This document shows, in pieces, positions 8,999 to 17,239 of a stretch of DNA of 64,000 bases. The notes beneath the pieces were generated by a model, which saw only the letters and a list, made by a program, of their open reading frames with translations, did not search any database and was not told where the DNA came from. The translations under genes were made by a program, and so were the position numbers. Within the stretch, counting starts at the first letter, position 1. Each line of letters starts with the position of its first letter. The DNA is from Clostridia bacterium (GTDB lineage Bacteria; Acidobacteriota; Terriglobia; Terriglobales; Acidobacteriaceae): the NCBI GenBank assembly GCA_035561135.1, contig DATMYA010000071.1, positions 1 to 64,000 of the forward strand. Reading direction: 5' to 3'.

Positions 8999-9748
8999 AT
9001 GATCGAACCAATCAAAACCGTGGGAGCGCGCCCCGCTGGCGCGCAGGATTCGCAAGCTGCCTCAGCCGCCGTGCGCGAGATGTTTTCCACCATCGCACCG
9101 CGTTACGACATGCTGAACCACGTACTCTCGATGAACGTGGACCGGTTGTGGTGGTGGCGTACGGCGCGCAGGTTTCGGGGAATCCTTAGCCGGCGCGACG
9201 CTCGCGTGCTGGATCTCTGCTGTGGTACGGGTGACATGGCTTTCGCGTTGCACAAGAAGGCGGGATCAACGGGCGCGGCCATCTACGGCGCTGATTTTGC
9301 TCACCCCATGTTGCAGCGCGCCCTGCACAAGGGACGCAGCAAGCCTTTGCGCTGGCTTGAGGCGGATGCGCTACGGCTACCGTTCGGAGACGCTCGCTTC
9401 GACCTGATAACGTCCGCTTTCGGCTTCCGAAATCTAGCCGACTATGACGCTGGTCTGCGCGAGATTTGCCGCGTACTGCGCGATGACGGCGAAGTCGGGA
9501 TTCTCGATTTCGGCGAGCCCAAGGGACTGCTTGGGAAGGTCTACCGCATGTACTTCAAGCAAGTGCTGCCGGCCATCGGCACTGTACTGAGCGGAGTGGG
9601 CGGACCCTATGCGTACCTTCCGGCATCGGTCGAAAGGTTTCCAGAGCCAGAAGAAATGCTGCAGCGGATGAGAGCCGCAGGTTTCAGCAAAGTTGGGTAC
9701 ACGCCGTACACGTTCGGCATCGCCGGACTGTACTGGGGGCGGAAGTAG
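8999..9748 (+). CDS. menG: Demethylmenaquinone methyltransferase (UbiE/MenG family)
   Basis: The ATG at 8999 gives 249 residues; the frame extends upstream into aroB without a better start. It is a class I SAM-dependent methyltransferase. SAM-binding motif I is VLDLCCGTGDMAF, and the family motifs FGFRNLADYDAGL and VGILDFGEP follow. It methylates demethylmenaquinone (or the ubiquinone precursor) at the ring, the last step of quinone synthesis. The menaquinone assignment is inferred from the presumed phylum. It lies directly behind aroB. Confidence 0.92.
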   Translation: MIEPIKTVGARPAGAQDSQAASAAVREMFSTIAPRYDMLNHVLSMNVDRLWWWRTARRFRGILSRRDARVLDLCCGTGDMAFALHKKAGSTGAAIYGADFAHPMLQRALHKGRSKPLRWLEADALRLPFGDARFDLITSAFGFRNLADYDAGLREICRVLRDDGEVGILDFGEPKGLLGKVYRMYFKQVLPAIGTVLSGVGGPYAYLPASVERFPEPEEMLQRMRAAGFSKVGYTPYTFGIAGLYWGRK

Positions 9749-9752
9749 AAGA

Positions 9753-10856
9753 TCAGCCCTGTGGCTGCCCGGCCATTTCCATCTGCTGGGGCTGCGTGCT
9801 CTCGGTGCGAAAGCTGTCAGCCAGCGCCTCTTCCACCGTGTACCGAATGACCGTTTCGTAGTCTCGCCCAAGAAACTTGCGCAAGCGCGTTGTATCCATG
9901 GTGTATGACCCAATCATGTACGGCAACGCCTGCGGCGGTATCGCCGAAATTCCAAGATTCCACAACAACCTGAGAACGAAGCGACACGCCCAGCGGCCGG
10001 GCATGCGGACCACCTTCGCGTTCGCGATTTCGGCGCAGCGGGCGAGAGTGATGGGTTCACCCCTTGCAGCGACATTCAGGATGGTTGTCTCCGGGCTGCT
10101 TTCGTCGCGGTGCAGGATGTGTGCGAGCAGCCGCGCCATGTCGTCAACATGGACGAACTGGTATCGCTTTTCGGGATAACTCCGCCCGAACGGGAGCATG
10201 AGGGGGAGGCGTTTGCCGCTGGCTCGCAACCGCTCGCCGCGCTTGCCTTTGCCCGTTGGCGTGCCTCGCAGGGCACCGACAAGGTAGTTCTGCATACTCG
10301 CCCCGGTGAATATGTGCGGACGAAGGATATACGTGCTGCACTCACCGAGCGTTTCGGTCCTGTAGCGAACGACCTCATCGCTCTGCTGCTTGTGAATGGC
10401 GTAGGGAAGCGTGTGTGCGCCGAGGGGAAAATCCTCTGCGATGGGGCCTGACGTCTCAGGCCCGTAGGCGCTCACGCTGCTGGGGAAGATGAACTTGCGA
10501 ACATTGCCGCCGTAGCGGTTCACTACGGAAATGGCTTCCATGACGCGGGCAGTACCGGCCACGTTGATCTGCCACATGCGCTCAACGTCGAGGACGCCTG
10601 TGCGCTGCGGATCGATGACGAACGCAAGGTGCACGATGGCGATCGCGCGTGTCTCTTTCAGTAAAGTTACCAGTTGGCGGCAGGAGGATTCTTCCGCCAG
10701 ATCAATCGGCTCGAAACGAAATTGCGGCGGCTGCGATGGCGGCCGCAGGTCTAGGCCAATTACCTCGAATTCGTTCAGCAGAGGTAGCAAGCGCGTGCCC
10801 AGGTTCCCGGCGATTCCGGTTACGATCACCGTTCGTCGTTCGGAAATCGTCGTCAT
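9753..10856 (-). CDS. NAD(P)-dependent epimerase/dehydratase (extended SDR)
   Basis: The 367-residue protein has a Rossmann-type start (VIVTGIAGNLGTRLL), a slightly unusual glycine motif. It also has the SDR catalytic pair YAIHK with an upstream serine in FPSSVSAYGPE. A DDMARLLAHIL segment is typical of extended SDRs acting on nucleotide sugars. Its start overlaps the stop of the upstream SurA-like gene by four bases, so the two are co-translated. The substrate cannot be told from sequence. Confidence 0.85.
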   Translation of the reverse strand: MTTISERRTVIVTGIAGNLGTRLLPLLNEFEVIGLDLRPPSQPPQFRFEPIDLAEESSCRQLVTLLKETRAIAIVHLAFVIDPQRTGVLDVERMWQINVAGTARVMEAISVVNRYGGNVRKFIFPSSVSAYGPETSGPIAEDFPLGAHTLPYAIHKQQSDEVVRYRTETLGECSTYILRPHIFTGASMQNYLVGALRGTPTGKGKRGERLRASGKRLPLMLPFGRSYPEKRYQFVHVDDMARLLAHILHRDESSPETTILNVAARGEPITLARCAEIANAKVVRMPGRWACRFVLRLLWNLGISAIPPQALPYMIGSYTMDTTRLRKFLGRDYETVIRYTVEEALADSFRTESTQPQQMEMAGQPQG

Positions 10857-11932
10857 CTTGGCTCTTGCGCGCCCGTTTGGGGCGTGGGTTCAGGTTTGGC
10901 TTCCGCTGGGCGGCGAGTCGGAGCGGGCGATGCCGGTTCGAGCGCATCAAAGTAGGCGTTGTTCAGTTCCGTTTTTCCCGTCTTGTCGAGCCTTTCAACT
11001 TCGGCTTCCAAACGTCGGGCTGTCAGAGCTTTCTGAATTTCTTCCGTCGCCTTCTCGAGCGGAGCAACTCCCTTTTGCTCGACCTTGTAAATGAAGAAAG
11101 CCGAGGGGTCGGAGAATGGCTGCGATACTTCGCCGGCCTTCAGGTCGAAGACGCTCTCCTGGGCGACGGGCAGCGATCCGCGCCGGCGCGCCCCGACTTT
11201 TACAGGAGGTTGCTGAACGGTCGTGGCACTGCGCTCGAAGGCTTCCTTCTGCAACTTCTCCGGATCCTCGCCGGCGACCCAGCGGTCGCGGACTTTCTGG
11301 GCGTGGGCTTTCTCGTCTTCTTCATCGACGGGTTGTTCTTTGCTGGCTGTGCGGCGGGGCACGATGATGCGCTCCAGCGTCGCTTCCTCGAACTTGGGCA
11401 GGTTTTCGCGGTAATAAGTTTCGACCTCGCCCGGCTTGGCATGCGAAGCCTGCTCCTGCAGGTGGCGTCCCAACTCTTGCGCCATCAGCTGCAAGGTCAT
11501 GAAGCGGATCAACTCTTGAACTTCCGCATTCTTGTCGAGCCCCAGGCGCTTTGCCTCATTGCTGTAGAGAACGAGCCGACCGAGGTTCTGTGCGAAGTTG
11601 CGCATCTGCACGTCGTTAACGTTGGGCCCCGCGGCTTTTGTCAGGCGCTCGAACTCGGCACGCGTGACGACCTGGCGGCAGCCTCCGGCCTGCTTGGCCG
11701 CGGTACTCGGATCACACGAGCCGGTCACGGTAATAACCGGAGCATCTGGCGGTACAACGGCTTTCGGCAACGGTGCACTGCCGGTTTTCGCGGGAGGTTT
11801 CTGAGCAGGAGCTTCCTGCGCTCTTGCGGCGGATGCCTTCGCCGGAGGAGCTGTGCTGGGAGGCGCAGTCTGGGCCGTAACAAACGAGGAGCAGGCAAGT
11901 GCAGCTAGCAGAACGAGGCGTCGAGTGCTCAC
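10853..11932 (-). CDS. SurA/PpiC-like periplasmic peptidyl-prolyl isomerase
   Basis: The GTG at 11932 is chosen because ggagg stands just upstream and it begins the signal peptide (STRRLVLLAALACSSF). The longer frame adds 22 non-signal residues. The product is 359 residues. A proline- and alanine-rich linker (about 25-65) is followed by a SurA-N-like helical chaperone region and a parvulin-like domain (VKVGARRRGSLP to QPFSDPSAFFIYKVEQKG). A proline-rich tail ends the protein. Such proteins escort outer-membrane proteins through the periplasm. Its stop overlaps the start of the SDR gene by four bases. Confidence 0.82.
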   Translation of the reverse strand: MSTRRLVLLAALACSSFVTAQTAPPSTAPPAKASAARAQEAPAQKPPAKTGSAPLPKAVVPPDAPVITVTGSCDPSTAAKQAGGCRQVVTRAEFERLTKAAGPNVNDVQMRNFAQNLGRLVLYSNEAKRLGLDKNAEVQELIRFMTLQLMAQELGRHLQEQASHAKPGEVETYYRENLPKFEEATLERIIVPRRTASKEQPVDEEDEKAHAQKVRDRWVAGEDPEKLQKEAFERSATTVQQPPVKVGARRRGSLPVAQESVFDLKAGEVSQPFSDPSAFFIYKVEQKGVAPLEKATEEIQKALTARRLEAEVERLDKTGKTELNNAYFDALEPASPAPTRRPAEAKPEPTPQTGAQEPR

Positions 11933-12087
11933 GGAACCTCCGGCAACTGAGTGCGCCGGAAATCGTAGCACAGGGTTTCGTTTCACTGTATGTGTCATTG
12001 GACAATAACGAACTAGGGACTTGCGAACTGGTCTGAGAACTCAGTGCAGTGTTGGCTTAATACAGGTGACAAGGTAATCTCCTTCGT

Positions 12088-13512
12088 ATGGCCGACGACG
12101 TACTCAGTGGGAATGCAATGCGCGCCGAGAAGCGGGAAGTCGCGCGCAATTCCGTCGTTGTTGCACTTCTCATTACTGGCCTTAAGTTTGTTGTCGGCGT
12201 GACGACAGGATCGTTGGGCATAATGTCGGAGGCGCTTCATTCGGCGCTGGACTTGGTCGCCGCCGTCGTGACCATGATGTCGGTCCGCGTGAGCGACAAA
12301 CCGGCGGATGCCGACCATCAATATGGCCACGGCAAGGTCGAGAATTTTTCCGCATTTATAGAAACTGGACTGCTACTGCTGACCTGCGTCTGGATCGTGT
12401 GGGAAGCCTTCAAGCGCTTGTTCTTCCAAACGGTTGAGATTGAGCCCAGCGCATGGGCGTTCTATGTCATGTTCTTCTCGATCGGTATGGACTTCTGGCG
12501 CTCGCGGGCGCTGAAGCGTGTCGCGGATAAGTACGATAGCCAGGCTCTGCATGCCGACGCATTGCATTTCAGAACGGATATATGGTCGAGCAGCGTGGTC
12601 GTTGCTGGCCTTGTGTTGGTGTGGGCCGGACGAACCTTCCATCACGAATGGCTGATGAAGGCTGATCCTATCGCCGCACTCGGCGTGGCCGGGGTCGTGG
12701 TGTACGTGAGTTGGCGATTGGCCCGGCAAACGATTGACTCGCTGCTGGACGCCGCTCCAGCAGGAGTGCGCGCCCAGATCATCGCCCAGGTGGAAGCCGT
12801 TCCGGGTGTGCTCGAGATCGGGCGCGTGCGGATTCGCAAGGCCGGGAACCGCTGTTTCTGCGATCTTTCGGTCGCTCTGGCGCGCAACGTCACGTTCCAG
12901 AAATCAGAGCAGGTGGTTCTGGAAGTCACGCAGGCGGTCCATCGCGTCCTGAAGGAAGCAGACGTGATGGTGAACGCCGTTCCACAGGCACTACACACGG
13001 AGAACCTCTTCGACCGTATACGCGCCGCTGCGTTGCACAAGAACTTCATGGTGCATGACATCAGCGTGCAGGACCTGGGAGGAAGTCTTCACGTCGAGCA
13101 GCACGTCGAACTCGACGAGCGCCTCACGCTCGTAGACGCGCACGATCGCGTTACCTCGCTTGAGTCCGAGATTCGCAACTCAGTGCCGGAAATAGCTTCG
13201 ATCCTCACGCACATAGAGAGCGAGCCTGCGACCATCGAGACCAGCGACGAGATCGTTCAGGATCGGGACCTGGAGCGAAAGATGAAGGATATCGGCACAG
13301 AGTTTCCGGAGATTGTGGATGTTCACGAAGTGGTAGTAAAGAGAGTACGCGACCACCTCTATGTATCCTGCCATGTCACGATGAACGATGAATTGCCACT
13401 CGCCAGGGTCCATGACGTGCAGACCGCGCTGGAGATCCGTTTCAAGCAAGCTGCACCGAAACTCTTTCGCGTGCTGATCCACCCCGAGCCGCAAACCGAC
13501 AACCGGAGATAA
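12088..13512 (+). CDS. Cation diffusion facilitator with three tandem C-terminal domains
   Basis: The 474-residue transporter has six membrane segments (about 20-215) with the CDF metal-site motifs SEALHSALD in helix 2 and HADALHFRTD in helix 5. DADHQYGHGK is the conserved cytoplasmic loop. CDF proteins export Zn, Fe, Co or Mn by proton antiport. The family usually ends with one cytoplasmic dimerisation domain of about 80 residues. Here three related segments follow one another, beginning VEAVPGVLEIG, HKNFMVHDISV and FPEIVDVHEVV, which explains the extra length. The metal is not predictable by eye. Confidence 0.9.
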   Translation: MADDVLSGNAMRAEKREVARNSVVVALLITGLKFVVGVTTGSLGIMSEALHSALDLVAAVVTMMSVRVSDKPADADHQYGHGKVENFSAFIETGLLLLTCVWIVWEAFKRLFFQTVEIEPSAWAFYVMFFSIGMDFWRSRALKRVADKYDSQALHADALHFRTDIWSSSVVVAGLVLVWAGRTFHHEWLMKADPIAALGVAGVVVYVSWRLARQTIDSLLDAAPAGVRAQIIAQVEAVPGVLEIGRVRIRKAGNRCFCDLSVALARNVTFQKSEQVVLEVTQAVHRVLKEADVMVNAVPQALHTENLFDRIRAAALHKNFMVHDISVQDLGGSLHVEQHVELDERLTLVDAHDRVTSLESEIRNSVPEIASILTHIESEPATIETSDEIVQDRDLERKMKDIGTEFPEIVDVHEVVVKRVRDHLYVSCHVTMNDELPLARVHDVQTALEIRFKQAAPKLFRVLIHPEPQTDNRR

Positions 13513-13590
13513 TCGCGGCCTCAGGCTATTCTGTTACGGCGATCCAAGTGACGGTCAATCGCCGCTATTGTGTGAACTCAAGGAGCAATC

Positions 13591-13998
13591 ATGGTAACCG
13601 CAAGCGCCAAGTGGACGGATAAAGAACGTTTCATCGGTATCGCATCGAGCGGACATGGGATCGTGGTTGATGCCGGTAATGACAAGACTGGCTGCGGCCC
13701 TATGGAACTGGTCCTCATCGGCCTGTGTAGTTGCACGGCTACCGACGTCGTCAGCATTCTCGGGAAGAAGCGCGAGCCGTTCACCAGCCTCGAAGTGCGT
13801 GCCGAAGCTGAGCGCGCAACCGAGGTCCCGATGGTCTATACGAGCATTCGTCTCGTTTATCGGGTAGGCGGCAACGTGAGCCGCAAGGCAGTGGAAGATG
13901 CCGTTCGATTATCCAAGGACAAGTACTGCTCAGTTTCGCAGATGCTCCAAAGCACAGCCGCGATCACGTTCGATATCGAAATGCAAGACGCGGAGTGA
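13591..13998 (+). CDS. OsmC family peroxidase-like protein
   Basis: The 135-residue protein has the OsmC/YhfA fold. The first conserved cysteine lies in GLCSCTATDVVSIL and the second in KDKYCSVSQML. In OsmC and Ohr enzymes these two cysteines reduce organic or inorganic peroxides. The extra cysteine (C-S-C) next to the first one is noteworthy. The start at 13591 is preceded by aaggagca. A 183-base spacer separates it from the selenocysteine-containing glutaredoxin-like gene downstream, a thiol-redox gene that could act with it. Family assignment is firm; the substrate is unknown. Confidence 0.88.
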   Translation: MVTASAKWTDKERFIGIASSGHGIVVDAGNDKTGCGPMELVLIGLCSCTATDVVSILGKKREPFTSLEVRAEAERATEVPMVYTSIRLVYRVGGNVSRKAVEDAVRLSKDKYCSVSQMLQSTAAITFDIEMQDAE

Positions 13999-14181
13999 CC
14001 GGCACGCGTCCTGCACAACCATTTTGTTCATCATGCCTACATGCAATCAAGCACACGAATTTACGAGGCGTGCTTATGCGCAACACATTTTCTTCATCCT
14101 TTGCACGTCCGGGTGAATCCATTGCTGCATGTAGAAAATTTTACGATTTCTGTGCCGAGTCCGGTGCAACATGGAGTGCGG

Positions 14182-14424
14182 ATGTCTGAACAGAAGAAGG
14201 TGGTAATCTTCACTCCGCCCGGTTGACCGCCGTGCCACGTGCTGAAGGCCTTCCTCGCGGAGCGAGGGATTGAGTACATCGACAGAGATGTCAGCATCGA
14301 CCAGTCAGCCGTTTTCGAACTGGTACGCACCTATAACAGCCGCTCCACTCCTACAGTCGTCATCGGAGACGAGGTACTGATCGGATTTGATCCGGAACAA
14401 ATCGAAAAACTGCTCGCACAGTAA
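14182..14424 (+). CDS. Glutaredoxin-like selenoprotein (Uxx-star type), UGA decoded as Sec
   Basis: Reading through one in-frame TGA (14224-14226) gives a complete 80-residue thioredoxin-fold protein. It runs MSEQKKVVIFTPPG, then selenocysteine at residue 15, then PPCHVLKAFLAERG, and ends at TAA. The redox motif is therefore U-P-P-C in the usual glutaredoxin position after the first beta strand. The cis-proline motif STPTVVIGDEVLIGF lies in the right place. Without recoding, the gene would break into a 14-codon stub and a headless C-terminus. ggag lies five bases before the ATG. A SECIS-like hairpin follows the TGA. No sel genes are in the window, so the decoding machinery must be elsewhere. 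The 3' end overlaps the EamA gene. Confidence 0.88.
14251..14269 (+). promoter_or_regulatory. Candidate bacterial SECIS element
   Basis: Starting 25 bases after the TGA, ttcctcgc and gcgaggga form an 8-base-pair stem (one U-G pair) capped by a GGA loop. The loop starts 32 bases after the TGA. Bacterial SECIS elements are coding-region hairpins just downstream of UGA, with a G in a small apical loop, which SelB binds. Position, stem and loop all fit this; function is inferred. Confidence 0.75.
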
Positions 14425-15430
14425 ATCGCAAACTAAATCGCGCGCTAAATCGCACACGCTGCGTGGTTATTTTTTAATTGCAGCGGCTACGCTGTTCTGG
14501 GGAATTTCCGCGACGCTGGGGAGGGCCGTGTTCACGGGCCGCCTTTCACTTGGCTCGCAACCGGTACAACCCATTGAACCGCTCATGCTGGCGCAGAGCC
14601 GCACGACAATCTCATTTCTACTGCTTACGCCCATTCTTCTGATGAATCGAGGCTGGGCCGGACTGCGCCTCAGCAGGCGCGAGATCGCTCAGTGCATGTT
14701 GCTCGGAACGGTGGGAGTGGCGTCGTCGAATTACTTTTACTATCTCGCGATCCAGAGGACGACGGTTGCGACCGCCATTATCCTGCAATACACTGCGCCG
14801 GTCTTCGTGTTGCTCTACATGCTCTTGCGGGGGGAACAACACGCGACGGTGCAGCGTGTTTCGGGCGTCACGCTGGCCGTGGTGGGCTCGGTGTTTGCCA
14901 TCGGCGCTATAGGGTGGACGGGGCATTTCCCCTGGGTAACGATTGCTTCTGGCGCGCTGAAGTTGGACAGCATAGGCGTTACTGCTGCCCTGATCGCGGC
15001 CGTGGCGTTTTCCTTCTACAACGTATTCGCGCGACGACTTGTGGAAAAGAACGACCGCTGGAGAGTTCTGCTGTATGCGCTGATGGGCGCGGCAATCGGC
15101 TGGAATTTCGTAAATCCGCCGTGGAAGGTTATGGCCGCGCATTATTCGCAGGCGCAGTGGACGTTTCTGCTGTTGTTTTCGGTATGCTCGGTGCTGATTC
15201 CGTTCTCGTTGTACTTCTGGGGACTGCAGTACCTGGATGCAACGCGCGCCATCGTCAGCAGTTGCCTCGAGCCGGCGTTCGCTATCATGATTGCCGCCGC
15301 AGCGCTGGGAGAGGTCGTAGGGCCGCTGCAGATAGTCGGCATCGTGGTAACGCTAACGGCGACTGTGCTGGTGCAGTTGCCAGAGAAGGCGGCGCGCGAA
15401 GGTGCCTTGATCATCGAACCCATGGAGTAG
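14387..15430 (+). CDS. EamA/DMT family transporter
   Basis: The 347-residue membrane protein has about ten hydrophobic helices in two EamA repeats (opening YFLIAAATLFWGISATLGR). It is probably a metabolite exporter of unknown substrate. The TTG start at 14387 lies within the end of the selenoprotein gene in another frame. No better start exists before the first helix, so translation is probably coupled. Residues 13-24 come from a 12-base tandem repeat and read KSQT-KSRA-KSHT. The true start is uncertain because the N-terminal 25 residues are unusually basic. Confidence 0.8.
   Translation: MIRNKSKNCSHSKSQTKSRAKSHTLRGYFLIAAATLFWGISATLGRAVFTGRLSLGSQPVQPIEPLMLAQSRTTISFLLLTPILLMNRGWAGLRLSRREIAQCMLLGTVGVASSNYFYYLAIQRTTVATAIILQYTAPVFVLLYMLLRGEQHATVQRVSGVTLAVVGSVFAIGAIGWTGHFPWVTIASGALKLDSIGVTAALIAAVAFSFYNVFARRLVEKNDRWRVLLYALMGAAIGWNFVNPPWKVMAAHYSQAQWTFLLLFSVCSVLIPFSLYFWGLQYLDATRAIVSSCLEPAFAIMIAAAALGEVVGPLQIVGIVVTLTATVLVQLPEKAAREGALIIEPME
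14422..14457 (+). repeat. 12-base tandem repeat, three copies
   Basis: Three consecutive near-identical units (taaatcgcaaac, taaatcgcgcgc, taaatcgcacac) begin with the stop codon of the selenoprotein. They lie inside the early coding region of the EamA gene in another frame. Confidence 0.9.
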
Positions 15431-15509
15431 GGCTGGATGTGCAGAGGCGAGACCGAAGTCGCCTTGATGTGCTGTACACGCAACAGCCAGCAAAAGCCCA
15501 GCCGTCGCA

Positions 15510-16460
15510 TCACTGATGGGCAAAGCGCTCGAGTAGGTGAAAGAAACGCTGCGCTTTGGCGACGTCGCGCCCGATCTGCTCCTTCAACGCATCTGTAGAA
15601 GGAAACTTCACCTCGTCACGGAGACGCTTCAGGAACAGCAGTTCGACCTCCGTCTGCGCCGTCAGCTCGATTGGATGAAAGTTCAGGATGTGTGTCTCAA
15701 TCGCGAAACCGTCATCGCCGAATGTCGGTCGCATGCCAACGTTGGTTACGGAATCGAAAACCTCGTCGGCGACGCCGATTCGGCTGATATAAACGCCGTC
15801 CTTCGGAACCAGTTCGTCGTAGCGGCTCAGGTTGATGGTCGGCACCGTATAGCGGTGTCCGTACCCGCGTCCGCGCCCTGGGGTTGAAAAGACAGTGAAG
15901 GGACGTCCGAGCAGCCTGCGCGTGCGATCCATGTCGCCAGCCTGCACGAGCTTCCGAACCTCGCTGCTGGAAACAACGTGTCCCCGAACCTTCATCGCGT
16001 TGTAGATATGTACTTCAAATCCGAGCTTGTGCCCGAATTCCAGCAACCGGTTCGCGTCGCCTTCGGCCTTGTGTCCGAATCGGAAATTGAATCCTTCATG
16101 TACCTCGATTGCGTGCAGGGCAGTCGCCAGTATCTCTTCGGCGAACTCGAACGGCGGCATCATCGAGAGATCACGCGAGAAGGGAAGCACGACGATTGCG
16201 TCGATCCCGATCTCCTCCAACAGGCGCAACTTGTGCGGCATCGGCGTGATGAGCGGAGGCGCTTCCCGCGGACGCAGAATGCGTACTGGGTGCGGATCGA
16301 AGGTCAGTACCACGGCCTTGGCGCCGATCTCTCTGGCGCGCTCTACGATGCGATGCAGCACGTACTGATGCGCCTTGTGCACGCCGTCGAAGTTGCCGAC
16401 CGTGAGCACGCTCGGGCCAAAGTCTGCCGGCACTTCGTCGAGTTTGCGGAAGACCTGCAT
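15510..16460 (-). CDS. ribF: Bifunctional riboflavin kinase / FAD synthetase
   Basis: The 316-residue enzyme phosphorylates riboflavin to FMN and adenylylates FMN to FAD. The N-terminal nucleotidyltransferase domain shows LTVGNFDGVHKAHQ and VVLTFDPHPVRIL. The C-terminal kinase domain shows YTVPTINLS, DGVYISRI, TNVGMRPTFGD and ETHILNF. Its ATG overlaps the stop of the upstream hydrolase gene by one base (TGATG); a GTG one codon earlier is also possible. It is the last gene of the ygfZ - DUF1844 - phnP-like - ribF operon. Confidence 0.95.
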   Translation of the reverse strand: MQVFRKLDEVPADFGPSVLTVGNFDGVHKAHQYVLHRIVERAREIGAKAVVLTFDPHPVRILRPREAPPLITPMPHKLRLLEEIGIDAIVVLPFSRDLSMMPPFEFAEEILATALHAIEVHEGFNFRFGHKAEGDANRLLEFGHKLGFEVHIYNAMKVRGHVVSSSEVRKLVQAGDMDRTRRLLGRPFTVFSTPGRGRGYGHRYTVPTINLSRYDELVPKDGVYISRIGVADEVFDSVTNVGMRPTFGDDGFAIETHILNFHPIELTAQTEVELLFLKRLRDEVKFPSTDALKEQIGRDVAKAQRFFHLLERFAHQ

Positions 16461-17239
16461 CACAACTCGAACTCGAGCCTTAGCCCGTCGTAGGCGAGGC
16501 GAACATTGTCCGGCAGTGCGCGGTTGGTCTCTTCGTGTGGAAGGTCGTGCGCTATATGCGTAAAGAAAGTACGCTGCGGTTTCAGGCGCTCCACGATTCG
16601 CAATGACTTCTCGATTGTGGAATGTGTTGGATGAGGCTTATAGCGCAACGCATCCAGGAACAGGATATCGAGCCCCTGTAGCGCGCTCAATGATTGCTCG
16701 GGCACCACGCTGAAATCGGTGAGATAGGCCGCGCTCCCGAAGCGGTAGCCGAAGATCTCGTTGTCCCCATGGAGCACGACCACGGGCGTGAACTGTTTCC
16801 CGCAAACTTCAATCGTCGAGTCGATATCGAGCAGTTCCACTTGCGCCAGACCGCCGTACTTGTAGTCGGCGTCGAAGACATACTTGAAGACCGAGCGCAG
16901 GACACGTTGCGTCTGGTGGTTTGCGTAGAGTGGCAGCTTGCCTCCGCCTGTGACGCGCGGGAAACTGAGTGGACGCAGGTCGTCAAGTCCGAGAATGTGA
17001 TCGGCATGACCGTGGGTGTACAGCACGGCATCAATCCGATTGATGCCCTCGCGCAAGGCCTGCTCGCGGAAGTCCGGCGTGGTGTCGATGAGCACACGGT
17101 GACCGTCCCACTCGATCATGACTGAAGGGCGGGTTCTCCGGTCGTGCGGGTCCGTGGACGTGCATACGAGGCAATCACAGCCGATCGTGGGCACACCCAT
17201 GGAGGTGCCGCTACCGAGCACCGTGAGGGTTGCGTTCAT
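16460..17239 (-). CDS. PhnP-like MBL-fold metal-dependent hydrolase
   Basis: The 259-residue metallo-beta-lactamase-fold protein opens with LGSGTSMGVPTIGCDCLVC, typical of PhnP and lipoate-synthesis-associated hydrolases. The metal motif HGHADH is near residue 77, and FFTHIAHDLPH near the end supplies a further histidine. PhnP acts as a cyclic phosphodiesterase, but no phn genes are nearby, so the substrate is open. It overlaps the upstream DUF1844 gene by four bases and ribF downstream by one, indicating translational coupling. Confidence 0.88.
   Translation of the reverse strand: MNATLTVLGSGTSMGVPTIGCDCLVCTSTDPHDRRTRPSVMIEWDGHRVLIDTTPDFREQALREGINRIDAVLYTHGHADHILGLDDLRPLSFPRVTGGGKLPLYANHQTQRVLRSVFKYVFDADYKYGGLAQVELLDIDSTIEVCGKQFTPVVVLHGDNEIFGYRFGSAAYLTDFSVVPEQSLSALQGLDILFLDALRYKPHPTHSTIEKSLRIVERLKPQRTFFTHIAHDLPHEETNRALPDNVRLAYDGLRLEFEL

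Noticed and set aside
10649..11908. 419-codon open frame on the plus strand
   Set aside because: It overlaps the SurA-like and SDR genes, which have signal peptides and motifs. The translated sequence is low-complexity and Leu/Arg-rich as expected of an antisense shadow.
14224..14226. TGA as a pseudogene-causing mutation in a glutaredoxin
   Set aside because: The frame is otherwise intact on both sides, the TGA replaces exactly the redox cysteine, and a SECIS-like stem follows. Decay would not be expected to hit only that codon.
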